Below, piece after piece: positions 50,186-60,147 of a stretch of DNA of 64,000 nt. The notes below the pieces were generated by a model. That model was not told the DNA's origin and searched no databases. It worked only from the letters and a program-made list of their open reading frames with translations. The DNA is taken from assembly GCF_900055185.1 (NCBI RefSeq), contig NZ_FIZX01000001.1, forward strand, positions 496,001 through 560,000, written 5' to 3'. The translations under genes were made by a program, and so were the position numbers. Source of the stretch: Grimontia celer. Lineage in GTDB: Bacteria; Pseudomonadota; Gammaproteobacteria; Enterobacterales; Vibrionaceae. The first letter of the stretch is position 1, and each line of letters opens with the position of its first letter.

Positions 50186-51565
50186 TTATCCGTGATGGAA
50201 AGAGGAAGTTGCACCTGAGTGGGTCTGAGGATATTGCTTAAAGTAGTTAACACATTGCTTTAAATCTTCGAGTAATAAAGCAACCATGTCTTTGCTGACG
50301 CCATGGCGGATCATAATGCGTTGAATCACAGTATCCTGTCTGTTACCCGGGAGCGGATAAGATGCAATCTGCCAACCACGCATTCGCATGCGATCAGACA
50401 GGTCATAGAGTGAGAATCCCCAATCCCCCTCTTTCAGGCAATAGCTAAGCGCTGGCAGGCCTCCTCGACCATCGTAGAAAAGGTCAAATGGGCCAATTTT
50501 GGCGATTTCATCGGCGAGCCACTGTGCGGTTTTCAGACACGTCGTCTGAATGCCCTTATAGCCATCAAAGCCCAGACGGAGGAAGTTGTAGTATTGCGCG
50601 ACAATTTGCCCGCCTGGCCGCGAGAAGTTCAGCGCGAAGGTCGGCATGTTCCCACCGAGATAATCTACGCTGAACACCAAGTCTTCTGGAAGATGCTGTT
50701 TATCGCGCCATACTACCCAGCCAACGCCAAGTGGCGCGAGGCCATATTTGTGGCCAGAGCTATTGATGGAAACCACGCGGGGCAACCTGAAATCCCACTT
50801 CAGATCAGGATTCACGAAAGGTGCAATGAATCCGCCAGATGCTCCATCAACATGGATGGGGATATCCAGTCCGGTTTCGTCTTGAATATCGTCGAGCTTT
50901 TTCGAAATAGTCTCTACAGGTTCGAAAACACAAGTGTAAGTGACGCCGAGAGTGGGAATAACGCCAATGGTGTTTTCATCGACGTATTCTGAAAGCTTGT
51001 CTGGATTCATGCAGACTTCGTCACCATCAAGCGGAATTTCCCGCATTTCTACGTCGAAGTAGCGGGCAAACTTGTGCCAACAAATTTGTACCGGCCCACA
51101 AACAATATTGGGTTTGTCGGTTGATTGCCCGAGTGCTTTCCGTTTGGTGCGCCAGCGCCATTTCATTGCAAGGCCGCCGAGCATCGCGGCTTCTGAAGAA
51201 CCCGTGGTCGAGCAGCCGACTGTCGTATCACTTTCTGGGCTGTTCCACAATTTGGCGAGGATATGCACGCAGCGAGCTTCAATTTCTGCAGTCTGTGGAT
51301 ATTCATCTTTATCGATCATATTTTTGTCGATACAGACATCCATCAAATCGTGAACGCTGGGCTCCATCCATGTTGAGCAGAAGGTTGCCAAGTTTTGCCG
51401 CGCGTTACCATCCATCAACAACTCATCTTTTAGTAGCTGGGCAATCAGTTCAGGTGATTGGCTTTGTTTAGGAAGGGAATACTTTGGAAGTTGAGTTTGA
51501 GAGAGGGCTTCTTCGTAGATGTTTTCGTTTTCGGTATTTTCTTTATTGGTGAAGTGCAATCCCAT
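50186..51565 (-). CDS. Glutamate decarboxylase
   Basis: PLP enzyme turning glutamate into GABA and CO2 while consuming a proton (GAD-dependent acid resistance). The 459-residue protein matches GadA/Gad[41 protein letters not shown] and the PLP lysine K273 in [19 protein letters not shown]. The tail ends SSFHHG, with histidines where E. coli has the autoinhibitory His near its C-terminus. No GadC antiporter is in the window, so the partner must lie elsewhere or exchange occurs through another APC carrier. Monocistronic between terminator and a 198-bp upstream gap. Confidence 0.94.
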   Translation of the reverse strand: MGLHFTNKENTENENIYEEALSQTQLPKYSLPKQSQSPELIAQLLKDELLMDGNARQNLATFCSTWMEPSVHDLMDVCIDKNMIDKDEYPQTAEIEARCVHILAKLWNSPESDTTVGCSTTGSSEAAMLGGLAMKWRWRTKRKALGQSTDKPNIVCGPVQICWHKFARYFDVEMREIPLDGDEVCMNPDKLSEYVDENTIGVIPTLGVTYTCVFEPVETISKKLDDIQDETGLDIPIHVDGASGGFIAPFVNPDLKWDFRLPRVVSINSSGHKYGLAPLGVGWVVWRDKQHLPEDLVFSVDYLGGNMPTFALNFSRPGGQIVAQYYNFLRLGFDGYKGIQTTCLKTAQWLADEIAKIGPFDLFYDGRGGLPALSYCLKEGDWGFSLYDLSDRMRMRGWQIASYPLPGNRQDTVIQRIMIRHGVSKDMVALLLEDLKQCVNYFKQYPQTHSGATSSFHHG

Positions 51566-51724
51566 GATTTGCTCCTTTTACTGGGCAGCCAGCCGCACTG
51601 TGTTAGCGGCTTCGTCGTAAAGAACTGCAATTAGTATTAGATTGCATGCCTCTTTGAAATGACTGAAATATGAGATAAGCCGGAGAGAAGTCCTGAAGAT
51701 GATGTACCTGTGAGCGGAGAAAAA

Positions 51725-51748
51725 AGTGCGCCCATCAGGAGGCGCACT
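51725..51748 (-). terminator. Terminator of the TRAP operon
   Basis: Stem AGTGCGCC/GGCGCACT with an 8-nt loop; a run of Ts follows on the minus strand. Confidence 0.85.
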
Positions 51749-51763
51749 ATAAAGTACGAAGGA

Positions 51764-53059
51764 TTACTTAAACAGGTTAGGTAAGAACATGACTAACCCT
51801 TCGGAGAAAGTCAGTAACATCAACACAGTGAACAATGCGCCCAGCAGAGGCGCCGCTTCACGCACAAAGTCGACCATTCTTACCCTGAGTATCGAGCAAA
51901 CGGTAAACATCATGGAACCAAACGGCGGCGTGACACCACCAATCATAATGTTCACGATAACCACGATACCGAAGTGTACAGGGTTGATGCCGAGGTTCAG
52001 CACAGCTGGTAGCAGCAGTGGTGTCAGAATGATCATCGCCGCACCGCCTTCAATGAACATACCGACAACGAGCAGAAGAATGTTGATGATCAGCAGTAGC
52101 GCATACTTGTTATCGGTAAGACCAATCAACATGGATGCGACGTTCTGGGGAATTTGTTCCAGAGTCATGTAGTAACCGAAGACCAATGCACCCACGATGA
52201 TAAACATCACGCTGCTGGTGCCTTGGATGGTTTCCCGCAAGATCTGCACAAAGTGCTGAGGTTTAAGCTCGCGATAGATCAGCAGGCCAATGATGGTACA
52301 TAACAACACCGCAATCGCACCGGCTTCTGTTGGCGTAAACAGGCCAAAGCGCATACCCAGAATGATACCGAATGGGATCAGCAGTGCAGGTATGGCTTTC
52401 CCGAAATAATGAAAGCGCTCTTTTGCTGAGGCAGGCTTTTCACGGGAAGGCTTGTAGTTACGCTTTTTGGCGATGAAAGCGATGGTGATCATCAGTGACG
52501 CTGCCATCAAGAACGCAGGCACATATCCGGCAATAAACATCGAATGCACAGATACGTTGGCGAGCAGCGCGAAGATAATAAGGTTGATGCCAGGTGGGAT
52601 CACTGGGCTGATGCTGGATGAAGTAGCAGTGACAGCGGCAGTAAACGCCACGTCGTAGCCTCGTTTCGTCATCTCAGGAGCCAGTATCTTTGACTGCATG
52701 GCAGCATCAGCATTTGCAGAGCCTGAAATGCCACCCATAAGGGTACTCAGCATGACGTTAACATGGGCCAAGCCACCGGTTTTATGACCAATCAGAGAAT
52801 CAGCAAAGGCAAGCAGGTTCCGGCTTATTCCCGAATAGTTCATGATTGAACCGACCATAATGAAAAAGGGTATGGCCAAAAGGGGGAATGACGACACGCT
52901 GGAAATAAAACGCTGCATCACCAGGCTGACGGGCAAAGAGTCATTGATAAACAGGAAGTACACCATTGCTGACGCTATTAAAGAGAACGCAATGGGGATG
53001 TTTAAAAGGAATAAAACAAAAAGAAGTATGATAGGTATATAGATATCCACTGCATTCAC
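51764..53059 (-). CDS. dctM: TRAP transporter large permease subunit (DctM)
   Basis: The 431-residue inner-membrane subunit has 12 or so helices and DctM features: NIPIAFSLIASAMVYFL, GSIMNYSGISRNLLAFADSL, the GGISGSANADAAMQSKILAP stretch and FIEGGAAMIILTPLLLPAVL. It is the sodium-dependent translocation subunit. The start is a GTG that directly abuts the dctQ TAG. The symbol describes the family, not a proven C4-dicarboxylate substrate. Confidence 0.93.
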   Translation of the reverse strand: MNAVDIYIPIILLFVLFLLNIPIAFSLIASAMVYFLFINDSLPVSLVMQRFISSVSSFPLLAIPFFIMVGSIMNYSGISRNLLAFADSLIGHKTGGLAHVNVMLSTLMGGISGSANADAAMQSKILAPEMTKRGYDVAFTAAVTATSSSISPVIPPGINLIIFALLANVSVHSMFIAGYVPAFLMAASLMITIAFIAKKRNYKPSREKPASAKERFHYFGKAIPALLIPFGIILGMRFGLFTPTEAGAIAVLLCTIIGLLIYRELKPQHFVQILRETIQGTSSVMFIIVGALVFGYYMTLEQIPQNVASMLIGLTDNKYALLLIINILLLVVGMFIEGGAAMIILTPLLLPAVLNLGINPVHFGIVVIVNIMIGGVTPPFGSMMFTVCSILRVRMVDFVREAAPLLGALFTVLMLLTFSEGLVMFLPNLFK

Positions 53060-53530
53060 CTACTGCGCTTCGTTAGAAGGTTCAGATGGCTTGAGGTCGT
53101 CGAGGATGAACCGAACCGTATGAATTGCCATTAATGAAAAACACACTACCAACACCCCGTTGATGGTGAAATATGACATGCCCATGACGGGGGTCACTTT
53201 CGTTGAGAGCATGGTGTAGTTGAAGCTCAGGTAAGCCATCAGAATGTTGAGCGCCAAGAGAAAGAAAGAGATCATCAGGCGAAAATATCGCTGCCCTGAC
53301 GCAGAGATAAAACTCAGAATGACATCAACACCCATATGTAGCTTGTGCTTGTAGCAAGAGCTGATCCCAAAGTAGACCGCCCAGGTAAAGCAAATCACGG
53401 AAAGCTCCTCACTCCATGGCACGACGAAGCCGAGACCGTAGCGCAAGAAAACGTTGATGATGACTACCAGAACAGTGATAGAAATCGCTATAGAGGCAAG
53501 GATTTCCTCTAAGTTGTATATAAATCGCAT
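53060..53530 (-). CDS. dctQ: TRAP transporter small permease subunit (DctQ)
   Basis: A 156-residue four-helix membrane protein with the DctQ core WSEELSVICFTWAVYFGISS and HMGVDVILSFIS. It connects the binding protein to DctM. It abuts dctM and is separated from dctP by 58 bp that hold a hairpin. The C-terminus is cytoplasmic and charged (DDLKPSEPSNEAQ). Confidence 0.9.
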   Translation of the reverse strand: MRFIYNLEEILASIAISITVLVVIINVFLRYGLGFVVPWSEELSVICFTWAVYFGISSCYKHKLHMGVDVILSFISASGQRYFRLMISFFLLALNILMAYLSFNYTMLSTKVTPVMGMSYFTINGVLVVCFSLMAIHTVRFILDDLKPSEPSNEAQ

Positions 53531-53553
53531 TACAACTCCAACACATAGAAAAA

Positions 53554-53577
53554 CGCCCCACTAGAGATAGCGGGGCG
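53554..53577 (-). terminator. Intercistronic hairpin between dctP and dctQ
   Basis: Stem CGCCCC/GGGGCG with a 12-nt loop, followed by TTTTTC on the minus strand. A partial terminator here would give more binding protein than permease, as is common in such operons. Confidence 0.65.
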
Positions 53578-53588
53578 CTAAAAGGTGT

Positions 53589-54587
53589 TTATTTTGATGC
53601 GCGGATTTTTTCCAGCTCCGCGTTAATGGTCGCGTGAACGCCTTCGCTCCAGGTAGGGAACTGGTTGTAAACTTCCGCGGTCAGCTTGTTGAACGCAGCA
53701 GTGTCAACATCGTTGAAAGTCACGCCTTGCTCTTTCAGCTTCTGAGTATACTCTTCGTCAAGTTTAATCAGCTGCTCGGTGTTAGATTCCGCACCCGCAA
53801 CGATTTCTTCCATCACGATGTTTTGCTGTTCTTCAGAAAGCTTATCCCAAACGCTTGGCGAGATATAAAGACCAACTGTGCCCAGGAAGTGGCCTGTCTT
53901 AGACATGTTTTTAGCAACTTCATAGATTTTTGTTGAGTACATGGTCAGGATTGAACCTTCCAAACCATCTACAACACCCTGCTGAACACCGGCATAAGTT
54001 TCTGGGAATGGGAGGGCTGCAGGTGCTGCACCCATTGATTGCAGTGTGCTGATAAACAGTTGGCTACCAGGAACACGGATGCGCATGCCTTTCATGTCTT
54101 CCGGTGTTTTGATCTCTTTATTGGTGATCATATGACGGAAGCCAAAGATGTAATCGGCATTCAGTACCTTGATACCTTTCTTCTCAACCTGTGCAGTCAG
54201 ACCGGCTACGTATTCTGATTTCATCAGCGCCAAATATTCATCGTAATTGTTGTAAAGCATTGGTCCAGCCAGCGCTGCGAAATCTGGCACGTAGTCACCG
54301 AGGTAGCTCAGATCTTCTACCGCAATCCAATTCGCACCGTTTACTACCTGCTCAAGGTTGTCTTTGTAAACAGGAAGCTGACCGCCAGGGAAGACTTTGA
54401 TATTAACGCTGCCGTCTGTACGTTCACGAATCTTGTCCGCGACTTTAATCAGTTCTTGTGTCAGCAGTTCATTTTGCTGAAACACAAGGCTCATGTTGAT
54501 GTTCACTTTATCTGCAGCTAGAGCATTCGAGGCCATGCCGAAGATCGCTGATAGGGAAAGTACAGTTCCAAGGAGTAATTTTTTCAT
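53589..54587 (-). CDS. dctP: TRAP transporter substrate-binding protein (DctP)
   Basis: A 332-residue periplasmic protein with signal peptide MKKLLLGTVLSLSAIFGMASNALA. It has the DctP core: the FPGGQLPVYKDNLEQV motif, the conserved arginine in EDMKGMRIRVPGSQLF that normally binds a substrate carboxylate (about residue 155), and FPETYAGVQQGVVDGLEGSI. It is first in the operon, divergent from a glycerophosphodiesterase and a DeoR regulator, so its ligand may be a glycerol-phosphate-related acid rather than a simple dicarboxylate (inference). Confidence 0.93.
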   Translation of the reverse strand: MKKLLLGTVLSLSAIFGMASNALAADKVNINMSLVFQQNELLTQELIKVADKIRERTDGSVNIKVFPGGQLPVYKDNLEQVVNGANWIAVEDLSYLGDYVPDFAALAGPMLYNNYDEYLALMKSEYVAGLTAQVEKKGIKVLNADYIFGFRHMITNKEIKTPEDMKGMRIRVPGSQLFISTLQSMGAAPAALPFPETYAGVQQGVVDGLEGSILTMYSTKIYEVAKNMSKTGHFLGTVGLYISPSVWDKLSEEQQNIVMEEIVAGAESNTEQLIKLDEEYTQKLKEQGVTFNDVDTAAFNKLTAEVYNQFPTWSEGVHATINAELEKIRASK

Positions 54588-54860
54588 TCTGTTGCCTTTA
54601 GTTCTTAGTGAGGTCCATTTTTTACCAAGTGCACTTTGGCTTTATGTAATAGCGTTTCTGTAATTATTGTGAGGTCGCTCGAATAACGATACGGTATTAC
54701 GAGGGTGTTTCAAATGAACATCTAAATGTTCGTTCGAATGTTGTGATCATGTTAACAGCTCGCTTTTTGTTAGCTTGAGTCTGCAGGTATACGCTGTGCA
54801 TTCTTGGTTTTTGGCGTGTGAGCACTAATAATTTCAAATGAACATTTTATGGAAGGAAAA
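54588..54860. promoter_or_regulatory. Divergent regulatory region with GlpR-like operators
   Basis: At 54716-54731 lies the palindrome GAACAT-CTAA-ATGTTC, overlapping a further ATGTTCGTTCGAATGTT. The half site TCAAATGAACAT is repeated at about 54709 and again at about 54834, just before the glycerophosphodiesterase start. ATGTTCG is the GlpR half site in E. coli. TGTGA-N6-TAACA at 54742-54757 is a partial CRP match. Confidence 0.6.
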
Positions 54861-55571
54861 ATGATAATTGGTCATCGAGGTGTGGCAGCCATCGCACCCG
54901 AAAATACCTTAGCTGGGATCAATGCGGCAGCGGACAGTGGCCTGAATTGGGTAGAATTGGACACCCAGCTTACCGCTGACGATGTGCCGGTATTGTTTCA
55001 CGATGAAACAGTCGACAGATGTACAGACGGAAAAGGTCGATTGGATAGCTTTTCGCTTGAGCAACTGACGTTATTAGATGCGGGCGCATGGTTCAACGAA
55101 CAGTTCCGTGATGAATGCATTCCAACATTACACCAGACGCTTACACTCTGTGGAAAAAGGGGGATGGGCGTCAATCTCGAGATAAAGTGTTACGAAGAGA
55201 CAGATGTAGCCTTGCTGGTTGAAAAGGTCGCAGAGGTAGTGAAGGAAACCCAGTTCCCTTTAGATCAGCTTTTACTATCAAGCTTTTCCTTGGCGGCTAT
55301 AAAGTGTTGTGCCGAGATGCTGCCGGACTATCGGGTGGGATTTATCACAGACCAAAGTTCACCAGACTTTCTTTGTGACATTGAGGACTTAGAGCTATTC
55401 AGCATTCATTGTGACCAACGAACTCTGACACCCGAACTGGCAGAGGCTATTACCCAAAAAGGCTATCAGCTAAATATATGGACGTTAAATGACGCTGGGA
55501 AAGTTCAAGATTTTGTCGACATGGGAGTCACACACATTATTACGGATGACCCAGAGATGTCTGCACCGTAA
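54861..55571 (+). CDS. ugpQ: Glycerophosphodiester phosphodiesterase (UgpQ type, cytoplasmic)
   Basis: Hydrolyses glycerophosphodiesters to glycerol-3-phosphate and an alcohol. The 236 residues start MIIGHRGVAAIAPENTLAGI with catalytic His and Arg (H5, R6) and metal ligand E14, followed by WVELDTQLTADDVPVLFHDE with the second metal site and catalytic His, and GVNLEIKCYEE. No signal peptide, so it is cytoplasmic like UgpQ rather than GlpQ. The ATG at 54861 follows GGAAGGAAAA; the in-frame ATG at 54849 has no ribosome site. The regulator gene follows 32 bp on. Confidence 0.92.
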   Translation: MIIGHRGVAAIAPENTLAGINAAADSGLNWVELDTQLTADDVPVLFHDETVDRCTDGKGRLDSFSLEQLTLLDAGAWFNEQFRDECIPTLHQTLTLCGKRGMGVNLEIKCYEETDVALLVEKVAEVVKETQFPLDQLLLSSFSLAAIKCCAEMLPDYRVGFITDQSSPDFLCDIEDLELFSIHCDQRTLTPELAEAITQKGYQLNIWTLNDAGKVQDFVDMGVTHIITDDPEMSAP

Positions 55572-55603
55572 TTTGACTATTAATGATGCTGGGAACGACT
55601 CCT

Positions 55604-56335
55604 ATGACACCTAGACAAAGACAAATCCTCGATTACCTAAAAGCCAATGGGAATGTTCAGATTGAAGAGCTGGCAGAAATGTTCTCAATCACCACACAAA
55701 CCATCCGAAGAGATGTGAACTGCCTTTCGGAGCAGGGGTTGGCGCGTAGGGTTCATGGTGGAGTCAGCCTCCCGGCTATTCTGACAAATACAACCTATCA
55801 GTTTCGTTTTCAACTTGAGTCCGAGATAAAACAAATACTGGCGAAGAAGGTAGCAAGCCATATTCCTGAAGGATCTACCGTGTTCTTGGGAATAGGCACG
55901 TCTATGGCTTACATCGCTCAATGCCTCGCTCAATATGAGAAACTGCGTATTGTGACGAACAACCTTCAGGTCGAGAAGGTGCTTCAGGGAAACTACAATG
56001 TGGATGTTTTTCTGGCGGGAGGGTTAGTGAGAAGCCAGCATCAGGATGTAGTTGGACAAAGTGTTTTGAGGTTTTTTGAAGATTTCGAAGCAGACATTGG
56101 GATTGTCGGTTGTGGTTCGGTAACCGCCAGTCACTTTGCTATGGAGCATGAGCCGATCGAAGCTGAAATATCCAGAAGCATTGTTGCTAATTCCCGGGAG
56201 TCTTGGTTATTAGCAGATGCCAGTAAATGGGGCAGATTTGCGTCGTCTAAGGTGGCGAGCCTATCTGACTTCTCGAAGGTGTATACCAATCAAGATTCAC
56301 TGCCTTCAGATATCAACGTCTGTGGTGTGAAGTAG
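55604..56335 (+). CDS. DeoR-family transcriptional regulator, GlpR-like
   Basis: A 243-residue repressor with the DeoR winged HTH MTPRQRQILDYLKANGNVQI and EMFSITTQTIRRDVNCLSEQ, then a sugar-phosphate-binding domain with RIVTNNLQVEKVL, FLAGGLVRSQHQD and DASKWGRFAS. It resembles GlpR along its length. The ATG at 55604 is preferred to 55583, which lacks a ribosome site. Likely autoregulates and represses both ugpQ and the divergent TRAP genes through the operators at about 54709-54845 (inference from the GlpR-like motifs). Confidence 0.9.
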   Translation: MTPRQRQILDYLKANGNVQIEELAEMFSITTQTIRRDVNCLSEQGLARRVHGGVSLPAILTNTTYQFRFQLESEIKQILAKKVASHIPEGSTVFLGIGTSMAYIAQCLAQYEKLRIVTNNLQVEKVLQGNYNVDVFLAGGLVRSQHQDVVGQSVLRFFEDFEADIGIVGCGSVTASHFAMEHEPIEAEISRSIVANSRESWLLADASKWGRFASSKVASLSDFSKVYTNQDSLPSDINVCGVK

Positions 56336-56368
56336 GGATACAGAGAAAAAAATATGCCAAAAAGAAGG

Positions 56369-56396
56369 CCGCGACCGAGTCAGAGGTTCGCGGCTT
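56369..56396 (-). terminator. Probable terminator of nrdAB-yfaE
   Basis: GCCGCGA (56369-56375) pairs with TCGCGGC around 56388-56394; on the minus strand the plus-strand stretch ATGCCAAAAAGAAG upstream gives CTTCTTTTTGGC. The hairpin overlaps the final yfaE codons. Confidence 0.6.
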
Positions 56397-56670
56397 TTTT
56401 TGCTACAAAAGAAACTTGGTAATCAAATTCCAGTGAGACATCTTCACTGGGAGTAGAGCGGCACGTCAGGATTTCACCGGCGGCGAGGTATGCCATCGCG
56501 TCTTCCTGAGCAACATTGCCCTTGTCTAACTTGCAGCGGCAGGCTCCACAAACACCATTGCGGCATTGAAACTCTGGCTGCAGACCTGCTTGCTCAAGTT
56601 GTTCAAGCAGAGGCTGGTGGGTGTTACCCACCAGCGTTTGTCCGTTCACTGTAATAGCGATTCGGCTCAT
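56380..56670 (-). CDS. yfaE: 2Fe-2S ferredoxin YfaE, class Ia RNR maintenance
   Basis: A 96-residue plant-type ferredoxin with cluster ligands C36, C41, C44 ([12 protein letters not shown]) and C70 (LTCRS). YfaE reduces the diferric-tyrosyl cofactor of NrdB. Its ATG overlaps the nrdB stop by 4 bp (ATGA), so it is co-translated. An inverted repeat overlapping the 3' end (GCCGCGA and TCGCGGC, 56369-56395) is probably the operon terminator. Confidence 0.94.
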   Translation of the reverse strand: MSRIAITVNGQTLVGNTHQPLLEQLEQAGLQPEFQCRNGVCGACRCKLDKGNVAQEDAMAYLAAGEILTCRSTPSEDVSLEFDYQVSFVAKKAANL

Positions 56671-57800
56671 AGTTCGAAATCACCTAAGTCGTCGATGTCA
56701 ACGTCGTTGTCAATTTGGCCAACCAGGTAAGAACTGATTTCTGCTTCCTGTGGGGCAACCTGAACGTTGTCAGAAGACAACCAAGCGTTGATCCAAGGAA
56801 TTGGGTTCTGGCTTGCACCTTGATAAGCAGGTTTAAGACCAACAGCTGCCATACGTAGATTGGTGATGTACTCCACGTACTGACACAGAATGTCTTTGTT
56901 CAGGCCGATCATAGAGCCGTCTTTGAACAGGTATTCCGCCCACTCTTTTTCTTGCTCAGCCGCATCTTTGAACAGGTCAAAACAAGCCTGTTCGCATTCT
57001 TTGGCGATCTCCGCCATTTCTGGGTCGTCGTCACCGGAACGCAGAATGTTCAGCATATGCTGGGTGCTGGTCAGGTGAAGCGCTTCATCGCGGGCAATCA
57101 GCTTAATGATCTTGGCGTTACCTTCCATCAGCTCACGCTCTGCGAAAGCAAATGAACAAGCAAAGCTCACGTAGAAGCGAATCGCTTCCAGTGCATTAAC
57201 TGACATCAGGCAGACATACAGCTTTTTCTTTAACTCGCGCAGAGACACAACAACGGTTTCGCCGTTGACTGTGTGTTCGCCTTCGCCGAGACGATGGTAA
57301 TCGCTGGTGGCTTGAATCAGGTCATCGTAGTAACCAGCGATGTCATTTGCTCGCTTGATGATGTGCTCGTTTACCACGATGTCATCAAACACCAGTGCCG
57401 GATTGGTCACGATGTTACGGATGATGTGGGTGTAAGAGCGCGAGTGAATGGTCTCTGAGAAAGACCAGGTCTCAATCCAAGTTTCCAACTCTGGAATAGA
57501 AACCAGCGGAAGCAGTGCCACGTTAGGGCTACGGCCTTGGATTGAATCCAGCAGCGTTTGGTATTTCAGGTTGCTGATGAAAATGTGCTTTTCATGCTCT
57601 GGCAGCTTGTTGTAGTCGATGCGGTCACTGGAGACATCGACTTCTTCAGGGCGCCAGAAGAAGGAAAGCTGCTTCTCAATCAGCTTCTCGAAAATTTCGT
57701 ACTTTTGCTGGTCGTAGCGAGCAACGTTAACCGGCTGACCAAAGAACATAGGCTCTTTGAGTGCGTTATTGTTTTCTTTAGAAAAAGTGCTGTAAGCCAT
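56667..57800 (-). CDS. nrdB: Ribonucleoside-diphosphate reductase, beta subunit
   Basis: Carries the diiron-tyrosyl radical for class Ia ribonucleotide reduction. The 377-residue protein has the radical region [20 protein letters not shown] (residues about 110-129), metal ligands in [17 protein letters not shown] and [15 protein letters not shown], and the C-terminal NrdA-binding tail [12 protein letters not shown]. It follows nrdA by 67 bp and overlaps yfaE. Confidence 0.97.
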   Translation of the reverse strand: MAYSTFSKENNNALKEPMFFGQPVNVARYDQQKYEIFEKLIEKQLSFFWRPEEVDVSSDRIDYNKLPEHEKHIFISNLKYQTLLDSIQGRSPNVALLPLVSIPELETWIETWSFSETIHSRSYTHIIRNIVTNPALVFDDIVVNEHIIKRANDIAGYYDDLIQATSDYHRLGEGEHTVNGETVVVSLRELKKKLYVCLMSVNALEAIRFYVSFACSFAFAERELMEGNAKIIKLIARDEALHLTSTQHMLNILRSGDDDPEMAEIAKECEQACFDLFKDAAEQEKEWAEYLFKDGSMIGLNKDILCQYVEYITNLRMAAVGLKPAYQGASQNPIPWINAWLSSDNVQVAPQEAEISSYLVGQIDNDVDIDDLGDFEL

Positions 57801-57867
57801 TGCCGTAAATTTACCAATCAGGTTGAAACTTCAAAGAGGGAGCTATTGCTCCCTCCAAATTCTTTAC

Positions 57868-60147
57868 TTAGATTTTGCAAGCGCCGCCTGCGCAATCATC
57901 ATCTTGTGCAGCGAGATCTTTCTGCGCGTCGTCTGCACCATCACGGGTGTTGTGATAGTACAGGGTTTTGACACCCAGCTTGTAGGCAGAAAGCAGATCT
58001 TTAAGAAGCAGCTTCATTGGTACCTTGCCACCAGCCTGTTTGCTTGGGTCGTAGTTCGTGTTGGCAGAGATTGCCTGGTCCACGAACTTCTGCATCAGAC
58101 CAACCAGTTGCAGGTAACCGTCGTTTGACTCGATGTTCCAAAGCAACTCGTAGTTGTCTTTGTACTTGTCGTACTCAGGAACGACCTGCTTCAAGATGCC
58201 ATCTTTAGACGCTTTAATTGATACGAAGCCGCGTGGAGGTTCGATCCCGTTTGTGGCGTTAGAGATTTGCGAAGAAGTCTCTGAAGGCATCAGTGCAGAA
58301 AGCGTTGAGTTACGCAGACCATGCTCCATGATCTCTGTGCGCAATGCATCCCAATCAAAGTGCAATGGCTCGTCACAAATCGCATCCAAATCACGCTTGT
58401 AAGTATCGATTGGCAGCAAGCCTTTCGCGTAGTTGGTTTCGTTAAATGAAGGACATGCGCCTTGCTCTTTCGCCAGACCAACAGACGCTTTCAACAGGTA
58501 GTACTGAATCGCTTCGAACGTGCGGTGAGTCAGGCCGTTTGCACTGCCGTCTGAGTAACGCACGCCATTTTTCGCCAGGTAGTACGCAAAGTTGATCACG
58601 CCTACACCCAAAGTACGACGGTTCATGGTCGCTTTACGTGCCGCTGGCAGCGGGTAATCCTGGTAATCCAGCAGTGAATCAAGTGCGCGGATAGTCAGGT
58701 CAGCCAACTCTTCCAGCTCGTCCAGTTCTTTAATCGCACCTAGGTTAAACGCAGACAGCGTACACAGTGCAATCTCGCCCTGATCGTCTTCAACGTTGGT
58801 CAATGGTTTGGTTGGCAGCGCGATTTCCAGACACAGGTTAGACTGGCGAATCGGTGCAACCTGAGGGTCAAACGGGCTGTGAGTATTACAGTGGTCCACG
58901 TTCTGGATGTAGATACGACCCGTTGAGGCACGCTCTTGCATCATCAGCGAGAACAGCTCTACCGCTTTGCGGGTTTCACGCTTGATGGATGGGTCGTTCT
59001 CGTACTGAACGTAAAGACGCTCAAATTCTTCTTGGTCTGCAAAGAACGCGTCGTACAATCCCGGTACATCTGATGGTGAGAACAGAGAAATGCTCTCACC
59101 TTTGATCAGGCGGGTGTACATCAGTTTGTTGATTTGAACGCCGTAGTCCATGTGACGAACACGGTTCTCTTCAACACCACGGTTATTCTTCAGAACCAGC
59201 AGACTTTCTACTTCACGGTGCCACATTGGGTAGAACAGGGTAGCTGCACCACCACGTACACCACCTTGTGAACAACACTTAACAGCTGTCTGGAAGTATT
59301 TGTAGAAAGGAATACAACCAGTGTGGAAAGCCTCGCCACCACGGATTGGGCTACCCAATGCACGGATGCGACCAGCGTTGATACCGATACCGGCACGCTG
59401 ACTCACGTAGCGAACAATTGCACTCGCTGTTGCGTTGATTGAATCCAAACTGTCATCACACTCAATCAGTACACAAGAGCTGAACTGACGGGTTGGTGTG
59501 CGTACACCAGACATAATTGGTGTTGGCAGAGAAATCTTGAACAGAGATACCGCGTCATAGAAGCGACGGATGTAGTCCAGACGGGTCTCTTTCGGATAGT
59601 TAGCAAATAGACATGCTGCAACCATAATGTACAAAAACTGTGCACTTTCGTAGATTTCACCAGTAACACGGTTCTGTACCAAATATTTACCTTCCAACTG
59701 CTTCACTGCTGCGTATGAAAAATTCATATCTCGCCAGTGGTCAATGTAGGTATCAAGAATGTTCAATTCTTCGGCAGTATAGTCTTCAAGCAGATGCTTA
59801 TCATACTTGCCCATATCAACCATTTTGTTGACGTGGTCGAAAAGCGTTGGTGGCTCAAATTGGCCGTAAGCCTTCTTGCGCAAGTGAAAAACGGCCAAGC
59901 GTGCAGCCAGATACTGATAATCCGGCGTCTCTTCAGAGATCAGATCTGCAGCAGCTTTGATGATGGTTTCGTGAATGTCTTCAGTTTTGATACCGTCGTA
60001 AAATTGAATGTGAGAACGGAGTTCGACTTGTGATACAGAGACATTGTCGAGGCCTTCAGCGGCCCAGGTGATGACGCGGTGGATTTTGTCGAGATCTATG
60101 TTTTCCTTAACACCACTGCGCTTTTGGACGGTAATTTGTTGGTTCAT
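57868..60147 (-). CDS. nrdA: Ribonucleoside-diphosphate reductase, alpha subunit
   Basis: Catalytic subunit reducing NDPs to dNDPs. The 759 residues start with an ATP-cone (VQKRSGVKENIDLDKIHRVI), contain the active-site region NLCLEIALPTKPL with the conserved Cys, ALMPSETSSQISNATNGIEP, the radical-path tyrosines YELLWNIESND and end with the redox pair in DDDCAGGACKI. The NrdA-NrdB-YfaE order is as in E. coli. An NrdR box lies 108 bp upstream. Confidence 0.97.
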   Translation of the reverse strand: MNQQITVQKRSGVKENIDLDKIHRVITWAAEGLDNVSVSQVELRSHIQFYDGIKTEDIHETIIKAAADLISEETPDYQYLAARLAVFHLRKKAYGQFEPPTLFDHVNKMVDMGKYDKHLLEDYTAEELNILDTYIDHWRDMNFSYAAVKQLEGKYLVQNRVTGEIYESAQFLYIMVAACLFANYPKETRLDYIRRFYDAVSLFKISLPTPIMSGVRTPTRQFSSCVLIECDDSLDSINATASAIVRYVSQRAGIGINAGRIRALGSPIRGGEAFHTGCIPFYKYFQTAVKCCSQGGVRGGAATLFYPMWHREVESLLVLKNNRGVEENRVRHMDYGVQINKLMYTRLIKGESISLFSPSDVPGLYDAFFADQEEFERLYVQYENDPSIKRETRKAVELFSLMMQERASTGRIYIQNVDHCNTHSPFDPQVAPIRQSNLCLEIALPTKPLTNVEDDQGEIALCTLSAFNLGAIKELDELEELADLTIRALDSLLDYQDYPLPAARKATMNRRTLGVGVINFAYYLAKNGVRYSDGSANGLTHRTFEAIQYYLLKASVGLAKEQGACPSFNETNYAKGLLPIDTYKRDLDAICDEPLHFDWDALRTEIMEHGLRNSTLSALMPSETSSQISNATNGIEPPRGFVSIKASKDGILKQVVPEYDKYKDNYELLWNIESNDGYLQLVGLMQKFVDQAISANTNYDPSKQAGGKVPMKLLLKDLLSAYKLGVKTLYYHNTRDGADDAQKDLAAQDDDCAGGACKI

